This document shows, one piece after another, positions 32,688 to 40,790 of a stretch of 64,000 nt of DNA. Position numbers and translations under genes: made by a program. The notes under the pieces are model-generated. The model saw only the letters and a list, made by a program, of their open reading frames with translations. It did not search any database and was not told the DNA's origin. The stretch comes from Streptomyces rhizosphaerihabitans. GTDB lineage: Bacteria > Actinomycetota > Actinomycetes > Streptomycetales > Streptomycetaceae. Every line of letters starts with the position of its first letter. The stretch's first letter is position 1. The DNA lies in contig NZ_JAODTZ010000041.1 of NCBI RefSeq assembly GCF_025399795.1, forward strand, positions 1-64,000, in the 5' to 3' direction.

Positions 32688-32860
32688 ATGAAGCAGAATA
32701 CGCGTGCGAGTGAGTCGGCGGTTGAGGGCGCTCTGCTGGCGCAGTTGACGAAGCTGGTGGCCGAGGGGCCCTAAGGGGGAGCTCAACGATCATCTCGGGC
32801 GGGAGAGCGGGGGCGGGCCGACGAAGGCCCCACGACCGTCTTGCCAGCGTCGCTTCCCTG
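32688..32860 (+). pseudogene. possible IS256-type transposase N-terminal remnant
   Basis: An ATG with GGGGAAGAG upstream opens a 28-codon frame ending LLAQLTKLVAEGP. The adjoining +1 frame continues GELNDHLGRESGG, resembling the E(L/I)xDHLGY segment of IS256-family transposases. The rest of the gene is absent. The similarity is short. The surrounding 32476-33205 interval contains nothing else I can support. Confidence 0.3.
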
Positions 32861-33205
32861 GCTCCGGGTGGGGAGGCTGGTGGAAGTCTTCACTCGCTGT
32901 ATGTCGATGACACAGGCCGACGGGCTGGAACTATACGGCCCTCCATCTGCCCCTCCAGCTGCATCAGCAGGCCATTGAGCTGGGCGAACACTTGCGCCGA
33001 TCGTGAGGCTACCAACGGTGATCAACTCGTTGCCCGAGGTGTGCCCTCGGTAGTGCATGCCGACTCCGGTCTCCCGTTACACGCGTTCAGCGTGCTGCGG
33101 ATGCCGGTGATGAGCCGACAGTTCGTGACACCGGGCTCCTCGTGGAGTCATCTATGCTCGCGCCCAGTTGGTATGACCAGTTCGCTTCAGGGGGCGGGGA
33201 GCCGC

Positions 33206-33922
33206 ATGGCCGATGAGATCAAGTACGAGTACAAGGCCGTGCGGACGATTCGGGGCACCGACGGTTTGGTGATCTCGAAGATGCAGAAGGACGGATGGGA
33301 GCTCGTGGAACAGCTCCCAGGCAGACTTCGCACCACCCTCAACTTCCGTCGGCCGAAGAGGCCACTACCGTGGCGTCTGATTGGGGCGGGGGCTGCCGTC
33401 CTCGTGGCCTTGGCCGCCATCATCGGCACTGGCGTTGCGCTCGGCGACGGAGACGAGGAGAAGGGTGCGTCAGCCAGTTCGACGGCCAGCAGCGAGAAGC
33501 CTTCCGTTACGCCGCCCGCAGACGAGCCGACTGCCGCTGAGGTGATCACGGCGCAGAACAATCGCGAGTTCGCAGCGTTGTTGAAGGCGGACCCGTGTGA
33601 CGAAGCGAACGTGAACTTCGCAACCAAGCACGAGGGGCGGACAGTCGCCTTCGACGGGTCAATCAGGCACATGGCAGCCTACGGGGATGATCAGACGCGC
33701 TACAACTTCCTTCTTGGCCCGGGCGACAAGGGACCGCAGACGACGGACGGCCCGAACTTTAAGTATGAAGACGTCAACACCGGCAACCTGCACCTGACCG
33801 GCAAGCAGGTCCCTGCCACCGTTGCAGTTGGCGACAAGTTCCGCTTCGTCGCCGAGGTGATCGAGTTCAACACGGTTCAGTGCGTCTTCCGCCTAGCCCC
33901 GGTCTCAACGGAGACCCGGTAG
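33206..33922 (+). CDS. DUF4839 membrane-anchored protein
   Basis: This 238-residue protein has an N-terminal DUF4177-like part (YKAVRTIRGTDGLVISKMQK, DGWELVEQLPG), one transmembrane helix (residues about 52-76, LIGAGAAVLVALAAIIGTGV), a Ser/Pro linker, and an extracellular DUF4839 domain (FDGSIRHMAAYGDDQTRYNF to the end). The function is unknown. ATG 33206 follows GGGGA. A clear terminator follows the gene. Confidence 0.75.
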   Translation: MADEIKYEYKAVRTIRGTDGLVISKMQKDGWELVEQLPGRLRTTLNFRRPKRPLPWRLIGAGAAVLVALAAIIGTGVALGDGDEEKGASASSTASSEKPSVTPPADEPTAAEVITAQNNREFAALLKADPCDEANVNFATKHEGRTVAFDGSIRHMAAYGDDQTRYNFLLGPGDKGPQTTDGPNFKYEDVNTGNLHLTGKQVPATVAVGDKFRFVAEVIEFNTVQCVFRLAPVSTETR

Positions 33923-33929
33923 ACGAAAT

Positions 33930-33961
33930 GGGCAGCCTGCCCATCATGGAGGGGGCTGCCC
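33930..33961 (+). terminator. terminator after the DUF4839 gene
   Basis: GGGCAGCC and GGCTGCCC pair around a 16-base loop starting 8 bases after the stop codon. Confidence 0.65.
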
Positions 33962-34043
33962 GATGGAACGGCACCCCGCTCCATCATTCGAGGGTTCTGA
34001 ACTTCCCAACCAGATTGTCAGACCGCAGCGCCATCATTGATCC

Positions 34044-34652
34044 ATGCCCGCATCCAGCCCTGCCCAGCGGCTCGCCGACCACGTTCAACACCTACTTGGC
34101 AGCGGTCCGTTTCCCCAGCCCGGTGGATGGACCCACATGGGTGCTGTCATCTGCGACGTCAGCTTCCAGCCCCGGTGCAAGTACGAGGAAACTCTCCGAC
34201 CGCGGCTCCTCCATCTGCAATTGAGCTGGCCTGATGCGAGAACAGTCCGCGGCTTCCAGCGCCGGCTCGTCACGGAAGACCTCGCCGTTGCCATGAAGTT
34301 CAATCACGCACAGAAGGTCGCGACGGCCCACGCCATCACCGACCTCCTCGCTGCCCACGGGGTCGATACCCGCGAGGACCTCCACACGTGGCTCGATCGT
34401 CAGGCCAATCGCGCCGCTCTGCGCACGGTGAAGGGGGTGGGGCCGAAGAGCATCGACTACATCGGCAATCTCGTCGGCCGTTCGCACGTCGCCGTTGACG
34501 TACATCTGCGCGCCTTCGCCGTGGATGCTGGTGTTCCGGATCTCCCATACGACCAGTTGCGCGCAGTGTATGAGGAAGCCGCCGCACTTCTCGGGCACGA
34601 CAAGGGTGCACTGGAGCATGCCGTTTGGCGGCATAGGTCGAAGGCCCCGTAG
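34044..34652 (+). CDS. endonuclease III-like HhH protein
   Basis: This 202-residue protein contains a helix-hairpin-helix of the DNA glycosylase superfamily: LRTVKGVGPKSIDYIGNLVG with the candidate catalytic Lys, and the downstream catalytic Asp in HVAVDVHLRAFAVDAGV. The C-terminal Fe-S cysteines of Nth are absent. The N-terminal half is unlike standard Nth. It may be a base-excision glycosylase or a defence-type nuclease. The ribosome binding site is not obvious. Confidence 0.6.
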   Translation: MPASSPAQRLADHVQHLLGSGPFPQPGGWTHMGAVICDVSFQPRCKYEETLRPRLLHLQLSWPDARTVRGFQRRLVTEDLAVAMKFNHAQKVATAHAITDLLAAHGVDTREDLHTWLDRQANRAALRTVKGVGPKSIDYIGNLVGRSHVAVDVHLRAFAVDAGVPDLPYDQLRAVYEEAAALLGHDKGALEHAVWRHRSKAP

Positions 34653-34686
34653 CCACCCAGCGGGCCCAGCCGTTGTAGGTGTGGTT

Positions 34687-34801
34687 ACAGCAGGCTGATC
34701 TGCTCGTGGGTGATGCGTGGCCGAGTTCGTGGACCTTGTCTCCGGTCTTCCCCTCCCACCAGTTAGCGAAGATCCTGCGGTGGCACCATCGAGGCCAGGC
34801 G
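34687..34801 (-). pseudogene. possible C-terminal remnant of a DUF488 protein
   Basis: The minus strand encodes WPRWCHRRIFANWWEGKTGD then KVHELGHA, resembling the conserved CHR(R)-type C-terminal motif of DUF488 proteins. The upstream part of such a gene is missing. The rest of 34653-35005 shows nothing supportable. Confidence 0.3.
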
Positions 34802-35005
34802 GAACCGTCCTGTGGCCGGGGAAATTACCGTGATCCCGTGCGTCGGGTCACCTGTTCGATTCGTTATGCAGCTGGAGTCGCGACCGACCTGCCCGTTCCC
34901 GGCGGGCAAGGGCACCACGGAGCAGTCGAGCCGGGCCCCGTGGACGGGCGTTCAGTCGAGCGGACTGGACGCCCGTCCCGGCCATGGCTTGGGTCCGGGC
35001 GAACG

Positions 35006-35989
35006 TCAGCAGCGGAACCCGTGGGTCGTGCCCCGGGGCTCGACGTCGGTGTAAGGCTTGAACCACTCGTCCCACAGGTCGTCTTCAGCTACGTCTGCTT
35101 CCAGGAAGTCGTGCGCCCTGTCGCTGACGTCGAGCAGCCCGCTCTCATTAGCGAGGAACTCCCAGTCATAGTCGAACCGAGAGGCCGGAAGGGTTTGGTA
35201 GACCTCGTCCGCGCAGACGGATTCGATACTGAACCCGCCGATGCTGCTCACGGCATGGCCGAATAGCACGCTCTCGGCCAGGCAGCGCGGTTCCGGGATG
35301 CCACCGGCGAGCAGATCGGCCGCGAGGTCGTCGTACGCGCGAGCGCAGTGAAGCAGGAACCAGTTCGACTGGGCCTCCGCACTGACCGGAACGCTGTCTT
35401 CCCAAAAGTCGGGGTCATAAGCGGCGAGGTACGTCTTGTCCGCAAGGTCCTTCAGCTGCCGATGGAGAACGAATGCGGTCCTGGGCGTTACACCGACACC
35501 GCCGCAGTCCCCGCAGCCGCGCCCCCGGGGGGACAAGTCGCAGACAGCGCACTTTGCGCAGTCCTCGTCCACAGTGCAGCCGCAGTTCCGGCAGCTCCCG
35601 CAGTCGGTAGCGCTGAAAAGCGAGAACACGGCCGCGTTGCGCTGTCCCAGGCTCTCCGTAACGGCCCGCGCGGTTCTGCGCGCAGCCTGGGCCCGTGGGG
35701 CGTCACCATTTGCGTCCTCGATCTCCTCCGCGATGTCAGTGATTGCCCTCCTGAGGGGGCCAGGCAGGGAAGCCGAACACCGGTGAACCTTCGCGAGGGC
35801 GCCTGTTCCTCCCTGGAGAGCCGCATTGAGTGTGAGGGTGAGCAGCTGGGATTCGTCGCGATCCTCGAACGTCCCGATCTTCGAGAGCTCCGGTCCGCGG
35901 GGTGTCCCCCGCAAGCTGAACAGGATGGCGCCGTTGCCCTTGGGCTGGGTCAGGAAGAAGAGATGCGACGGTGCGGAACGTGCCGGCAT
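35006..35989 (-). CDS. unknown protein with a dense cysteine cluster
   Basis: This 327-residue protein has a central block with ten cysteines within about 40 residues (CGSCRNCGCTVDEDCAKCAV, CDLSPRGRGCGDCGG), compatible with two zinc knuckles or a metal cluster and flanked by helical domains. The C-terminal half is acidic and Trp/Tyr-rich (DLWDEWFKPYTDVEP). I do not recognise the family. The start is uncertain since no strong ribosome binding site precedes ATG 35989. No obvious operon partner. Confidence 0.6.
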   Translation of the reverse strand: MPARSAPSHLFFLTQPKGNGAILFSLRGTPRGPELSKIGTFEDRDESQLLTLTLNAALQGGTGALAKVHRCSASLPGPLRRAITDIAEEIEDANGDAPRAQAARRTARAVTESLGQRNAAVFSLFSATDCGSCRNCGCTVDEDCAKCAVCDLSPRGRGCGDCGGVGVTPRTAFVLHRQLKDLADKTYLAAYDPDFWEDSVPVSAEAQSNWFLLHCARAYDDLAADLLAGGIPEPRCLAESVLFGHAVSSIGGFSIESVCADEVYQTLPASRFDYDWEFLANESGLLDVSDRAHDFLEADVAEDDLWDEWFKPYTDVEPRGTTHGFRC

Positions 35990-36254
35990 GGCTGAGCCTC
36001 CGAGTGGTGCGCGCGGGCATCGAGCGCGGGCACGGCAGGGAACACCGCCGCAGGCTCGTGCCTACTACGTGAAAGATGAGGTGAGAGACAAGCCGGTGGT
36101 CCGGGTGCGTCCGCAGACTCCTTGGCTGAAGCGCAGCTGGTGATCTGGCTACGAGCGAGACCCCGTTGCTGGCACGCGGAAGCCTGCCACAGAAGGTGCC
36201 GGGAATGCCAGTGAGTTCACGAATCCTGATCTGGGGTGAACATTGTTCGATCCC

Positions 36255-36935
36255 TCAACTCCTGCCCCCCTCCACCCTGATGTCCTGGTTCCTGGCGTTG
36301 CTCCGGCCGCTCGGCCCCGTCTTGCAGACCGTCTCGTAGCAGCGCCAGAGCGGCGGCGCAGCTCGATGCTCGTGCCGCCGCAGCGGGCGTACTTCGGCGG
36401 GCGGGTGAACAGCTCGGCGTGCTCGTGCTCCAGGAGCTTGCGGGCGAAGTGGCCGCCGCGCATCGTCACCATGACCTCGCGGGTCCACGCCTGGGACAGG
36501 GTGTTGAGGCTGCCGATCATCACCGTCCGCTCGTCGATCACCGCGATCTTCTGGTGCATGACGTTGACGGGGACGACCGTGTGGACGACGGCCCGCAGGT
36601 CCGCGATGAGGCTCTGGCTGTCCGGGCGGGCCTGGAGCTGGTCCTGTCGTCGCGGATGAACACGGTCACGCGCACGCCGCGTCCGGCCGCCTCGTGCAGC
36701 AGTGGCAGGATGCCGCGCACCCGGTTCGCGACCCACGGCGCCCACAGCCAGACCGAGGCGCGGGCCTTGCGGATCTCGTCCTCGAAGGTGCTGAAGAATG
36801 TCGTCTCGTCGTCGATGCCCGTGACCTCGACATGCCGGGCCAGCACGTCGGCGAGGACGCGCCGAACTCGCCGAGTTTCCGCGCGTCCTCGTGGGGCGGG
36901 GTGATCAGGTGCCCAGCCCGCAGGCGCCGGACGCC
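36255..36935 (-). pseudogene. remnant of a PLD-domain helicase C-terminus, several frameshifts
   Basis: Pieces in three frames read as one protein on the minus strand. They run from LADVLARHVEVTGIDDETTF and LLHEAAGRGVRVTVFIRDD, then (frame change near 36650) VMHQKIAVIDERTVMIGSLN with the PLD HxK motif, then a zinc-finger start YARCGGTSIELRRRSG, then (frame change near 36350) LWRCYETVCKTGPSGRSNAR. This is the C-terminal PLD and zinc-finger part of a large actinobacterial helicase/nuclease. The 5' bulk is gone. Confidence 0.7.
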
Positions 36936-36952
36936 GGGGGTGCCGACCAGCG

Positions 36953-37085
36953 CGGCCATCGGCCATGAGTACCGGGTTCTCGGTGGCGACATCGAGGTCC
37001 TGGCGTATCCGCCGGTGAGGACCAGCGGATATGGGGAGCCGAGGGCGATCACATTCGCCAGGAGCCGCGTGTGCAGCTCTGGCAT
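36953..37085 (-). pseudogene. remnant of an AbiEii-type nucleotidyltransferase toxin
   Basis: It starts intact (ATG 37085): MPELHTRLLANVIALGSPYP then LVLTGGYA. The next family block, LDVATENPVLMADG, follows in another frame after an internal deletion, and the gene then runs into the helicase remnant. AbiEii toxins transfer nucleotides to tRNA or RNA in type IV toxin-antitoxin systems. The upstream gene (37091-37453) ends 5 bases before this start, as in an antitoxin-toxin pair. Confidence 0.65.
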
Positions 37086-37090
37086 GTCCG

Positions 37091-37453
37091 TCACGCGGCT
37101 GCCCGGGTGCGGGAGGCGAGCTGGGGGAAGGTGTCCTCCCACACAGTGCGCACGGTGCGACCGACCAGGGCGTGCAGCACCGACCACAACTGGAGGAGCA
37201 GGTCCTGGTTGAGGTAGCGGGGCAGGTCGTCGCGCAGTCCCTCGTGCAGGACAGTGCGGTACAGGCCCATGCGCTGGCGAGGCTTGCTCATGTCATATGA
37301 GGTCGTCCCCGACCAGGCCATGTGCAGAGGCAGCTCTACGACCCCTTGGATCGGGCCGTGCAACTCCTCCAGCGACTCCGGCAGACGCCGCCGGAACTTC
37401 TCCCGGTACAGCGCGAGGTCCTCGGCCTCCGCCCCCGAGAGGTTCTTCGGCAT
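37091..37453 (-). CDS. upstream partner gene of the broken AbiEii-type toxin
   Basis: This 120-residue protein (ATG 37453; the frame is open to 37483): MPKNLSGAEAEDLALYREKF and LEELHGPIQGVVELPLHMAW. It is all-helical by composition with no DNA-binding motif I can name. It lies 5 bases upstream of the AbiEii-like remnant on the same strand, so it is probably the antitoxin or companion gene left behind. Identification rests on position. The stretch 37454-37900 beyond it shows no gene. Confidence 0.55.
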   Translation of the reverse strand: MPKNLSGAEAEDLALYREKFRRRLPESLEELHGPIQGVVELPLHMAWSGTTSYDMSKPRQRMGLYRTVLHEGLRDDLPRYLNQDLLLQLWSVLHALVGRTVRTVWEDTFPQLASRTRAAA

Positions 37454-37900
37454 GGGTGCGGGGTGTTGTGGGCTGGAGGGCATGCCTCCATTCTGGGGCC
37501 GGAGTAGTGGCGCGGGTCATGATGAGCCAGCTGGCCTCTGGAGTGAGCGGGACGGAGCCTGCTGGGGCAACTGGTCGTGGCAGCTCGGTCTGGCCCGAGT
37601 GGGCGGGATGGGCTGTCGTCGACCGTGACGCTCGTTTGACGCTCTGGGCGCACTCACGCTGCGCGGCGAGCCGAGAAAGCTGCTCTGACCTGGTCTTTTC
37701 CGTGACTCGCTCAGGCCGACATCTTCCCGATGACGCATCACGTGGAGTGCGTTGTGATCCTGGAACCGGTGAAGACGAGCGCCTGACCTGCAGGTTCGGG
37801 GGCCTGTGCGGTGTGGCCGTTCCGGGCGGTACGAGGAGCCGCTCGAGGGTGCCGGCCCACTCGCCAGCGCGTTGACGCAGTCGGCCGGTGACGCGGATCT

Positions 37901-38320
37901 TCAGGCGTCTCCCTTGGGTAGCGCGGCGAGGAACGCGTCGATGTCCTGACGGACGTGGCGCGAGACGTCGGTCAGGGCGGCGACGGTTTCCCTGAGTTCG
38001 TGAGCCGGCTCCGGGGCTGCGGCCCAGACCTCCGGCTTTCTGGTGACGACCGCATACAGCAGGTCATCGTCGAACCAGCCGCCCTCGGCTCGCTTCGGCG
38101 CGGCGCTCCGCAGAATTTCCACCGCAAGGGGCAGCAGCCAGCGCAGCCCCACATCCTGGCCGATCAGCCGGGCCAGCTCGTGTGGCTCCAGGGTCGCGAC
38201 CGGCCGACGGCGCAGCTCGTACACGTTCCTGACCATGGGGGTCGAATCCGCGGGGGGAACCGGCCAACGCAGGCCCTCCAACTCCTCGACGGAGCTGCCG
38301 CGGTCGAGGTCTTCGGGCAT
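37901..38320 (-). CDS. contact-dependent inhibition immunity-type protein (CdiI family)
   Basis: This 139-residue protein starts at ATG 38320 with GAGAGGATCC upstream. It has the family pattern: SSVEELEGLRWPVPPADSTP, VRNVYELRRRPVATLEPHEL with ARLIGQDVGLRWLLPLAVEI, then GGWFDDDLLYAVV. Such proteins neutralise the toxin of a polymorphic-toxin or CDI system. No cognate toxin gene is beside it, so it is an orphan immunity gene, as is common in Streptomyces. Confidence 0.75.
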   Translation of the reverse strand: MPEDLDRGSSVEELEGLRWPVPPADSTPMVRNVYELRRRPVATLEPHELARLIGQDVGLRWLLPLAVEILRSAAPKRAEGGWFDDDLLYAVVTRKPEVWAAAPEPAHELRETVAALTDVSRHVRQDIDAFLAALPKGDA

Positions 38321-38550
38321 TGTCGGATCCTCTCGTGCTCCGCCGTGCGGCGCGGAGGCGTTCCTTCTTCGGTCATTCGAAGCACGGGGCAGCGCGCAGC
38401 AAGACGTGGGGCGCAGTGGCCGGACCGCCCCAAGTGAGCGTAACTGATCGCCAGTTGTCGCTTCCTGATGGAAGCTCAACTGGTGTCACCACACGTTGCA
38501 CGGATAGCGTTGCTCTACTTCAGAGATCCCCACCTCAACTGGAGTCCCAA

Positions 38551-38865
38551 GTGAACCGCCCCGCCCGGCCCGTCGAAGTAGCGCTCACCGCATCCACGGT
38601 CGTGCTGCTGACCGCCTGCGGCTCGGGAGGGGGCGACGGCTCGTCCTGCGACCGCCAGGTCCACATCGACGACGGCGGTTCGGGCGTGCCCTTCTACCGC
38701 GTCGATGAGCGCGGGGCGTCCACCAAGAACCGCAGGACGGGCAAGGTCACCACCACATCCGGCAAACCCGAGTCCGTGCTGCGGTACCGCGCGAGACCGG
38801 ACAGGACCTCGCAGGGCGTCTGGAAGAACGTGTCCCTGACGACCGTCGCCGGGGGTTGCGGCTGA
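38551..38865 (+). CDS. small lipoprotein
   Basis: This 104-residue protein starts at GTG 38551 with GGAG 6 bases upstream. The signal peptide ends in a lipobox, VVLLTACGS (Cys near residue 23). The mature part is short, polar and of unknown function. Its stop overlaps the ATG of the next membrane protein gene (TGATG), so the two are co-translated. Confidence 0.75.
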   Translation: MNRPARPVEVALTASTVVLLTACGSGGGDGSSCDRQVHIDDGGSGVPFYRVDERGASTKNRRTGKVTTTSGKPESVLRYRARPDRTSQGVWKNVSLTTVAGGCG

Positions 38866-39764
38866 TGCGGTCGGCAGAGAGGCCGAACAGCCTCGCCGTC
38901 GTATCCGTTGCCGCTCTGCTCCCGCTCAGCATCGGCTGCTACCTGCTCGCCGCGATCGTGGGGTTGTTCCTCCTGGCGGACGACTTCGGTCCCGCCCTGC
39001 TGGTGCCCCTGTGGATCGTGCACGGCGTGCTCCTCGCCCTGCTGATCCGGAAGCTGGGCGCCAAGGAGTCCAGCACGTACACGGCGCTGTTCATCGTGAT
39101 CACCTCGCTGATGTCCGTGTACGTCGCCACCATGGCACGCGACGATCTCACGCTGCAGCAGCGCGGGGAGAAGGTTACGGCCACCGTCGTGACGAAGTGG
39201 CGCGACCCGGCCGAAGGACGAAAGGCCCGCGACTACAACTACGCGCTGGACCGTCAGAACGGCACCAGGGTGCCGGGACCGGCCATGAAGACACCGTCCG
39301 ACCGCTACGACATCGGTCAGAAGGTGACCGTGCTGGAGGACCCCCGGGGTGAACTCCGCCCCCGGACACCGGGCCAGGCGGACGCGACGGGCGAGGTGAT
39401 CGGATCGGGTGCCTTCGCGCTCGCCGCACTCGGCGCCGTCGGCTGGATGACCTGGCGGGCGTCGGACGCCGCGAGGCGGCGGGACGACAGAAAGCCGTCG
39501 GCCGGCATGCGCACGGTGTACAAGGCCGTCACCGGCAATCACACCACGCGGGATGAGCAGGAGGAGAGTCTCCGCGAGGCCTTGCGCACATACCCTGCCG
39601 ACCGCCGCGGCTACATAAAGGTCCAGCCCGAGGACTACCCCGATCTGACGCAGCACCGAGCCGCCCGCATCGGCTGGGAGGCGGGCCTGCGTGCGGAAGC
39701 TACGGGCAACCGGGGTTCGTGGCGTTTCAAGGAGACCGTGATCGAGGAAGTGCCGCACGACTGA
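38865..39764 (+). CDS. DUF3592-like membrane protein
   Basis: This 299-residue protein has three N-terminal transmembrane segments (residues about 10-95), an extracytoplasmic DUF3592-like beta domain (GEKVTATVVTKWRDP to YDIGQKVTVLEDPRGELRP), another transmembrane segment (GSGAFALAALGAVGWMTW) and a cytoplasmic tail. The function is unknown. It is coupled to the lipoprotein gene. Confidence 0.65.
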   Translation: MRSAERPNSLAVVSVAALLPLSIGCYLLAAIVGLFLLADDFGPALLVPLWIVHGVLLALLIRKLGAKESSTYTALFIVITSLMSVYVATMARDDLTLQQRGEKVTATVVTKWRDPAEGRKARDYNYALDRQNGTRVPGPAMKTPSDRYDIGQKVTVLEDPRGELRPRTPGQADATGEVIGSGAFALAALGAVGWMTWRASDAARRRDDRKPSAGMRTVYKAVTGNHTTRDEQEESLREALRTYPADRRGYIKVQPEDYPDLTQHRAARIGWEAGLRAEATGNRGSWRFKETVIEEVPHD

Positions 39765-39852
39765 ACCGGGCAGATGAGGCCATGAGCCCCGCACGGTCGG
39801 GCCCGACGGCACCGACCGTGCGCGGTGACCCGAGATACGACCGTCTCACGGG

Positions 39853-40554
39853 ATGTCGACACAGCCAGGGAAAGCGAGTCGCACGGTGAAAGTCCCGGAA
39901 ATACTGTCCCGTTTCGACGGGCGAGGCCACACCGAGTTCCTCCTCGGTGGCTTCGAAGCCGGAGACTCCGACACGATCACGGCGATCGGCTTCGAGTTCG
40001 GCTACGACCTCCAGGCAACCGGGACACCCAGCAAGAGCGCCATACGCCTGGTCTTCGTCCGGAACGATTCCCCGACAGCCCGCCAACGTGCCCAGCGGAC
40101 TCAGGACCGACTGTGCGCGGGAGGCCCGCTCCTGCCGACATGGAACGCTCCCTCTCCTGGTGCCCAGCCCGGCACGACCCGTCCCGTCACGGCCGTCGAA
40201 ATGGCGTCGGCGCGCCGAGGTCTCATCGCTTACGAAGCCCACGGAGCAAGAGGTTTCGCCCTCCTCGTCGGGCTGCTAGGCCTCGGGAGCCTCATCGTCG
40301 CCGGGGTGCTGCGCGACCGGCCGGGCGCGGCGTTCGCCGTGCTGCTGGTCTTCGCCATCCCGTTCACCGTGACCGCGGCGTTCATCCCCCGATGGATGAA
40401 GCGCTGGTACGAGAAGAACCGGCGGCTGGTGGATCTTTACGACCAGCAGCGGACCGGCTGGGTCGAACCCCCACCTCCGCCGCCCGGCCCCTCGGGCCGG
40501 GGCCCCGGTACAGGGAACGGATTCAACGCCCGCGGTCGGAACAGCACCGAGTGA
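39853..40554 (+). CDS. hypothetical membrane protein
   Basis: This 233-residue protein has a soluble N-terminal 130 residues (EILSRFDGRGHTEFLLGGFE), two transmembrane helices (GFALLVGLLGLGSLIVAGVL and FAVLLVFAIPFTVTAAFI) and a Pro/Gly-rich cytoplasmic tail. The start may be ATG 39853 or GTG 39886. The family is not recognised. The 236 bases to the next gene are empty. Confidence 0.55.
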   Translation: MSTQPGKASRTVKVPEILSRFDGRGHTEFLLGGFEAGDSDTITAIGFEFGYDLQATGTPSKSAIRLVFVRNDSPTARQRAQRTQDRLCAGGPLLPTWNAPSPGAQPGTTRPVTAVEMASARRGLIAYEAHGARGFALLVGLLGLGSLIVAGVLRDRPGAAFAVLLVFAIPFTVTAAFIPRWMKRWYEKNRRLVDLYDQQRTGWVEPPPPPPGPSGRGPGTGNGFNARGRNSTE

Positions 40555-40790
40555 CCGCGCCTCCCGGCACAGCCGAAGCTCCGGGTGAGAGCCCGTCACC
40601 GTGGCCGCGGCTCGGCCGGGCCCCTTCTCGAAAGCGACCAGGGCGCCCCGATAGCCGTACGGACGATCTTCCGCACGCAAGCAATGAATGACAGGTTCTG
40701 CTCAAAGATTGGCCAAGCGCCGGACGTCCTCCCGCCCGCGTGGTCGGGTCTCCCGCGACGGCTCTGTCGAAGCTCGTTCGGGAGGATCTG

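Noticed and set aside
34679..35266. 195-residue plus-strand open frame
   Set aside because: It overlaps the Cys-rich gene antisense, lacks a domain and crosses the DUF488-like remnant.
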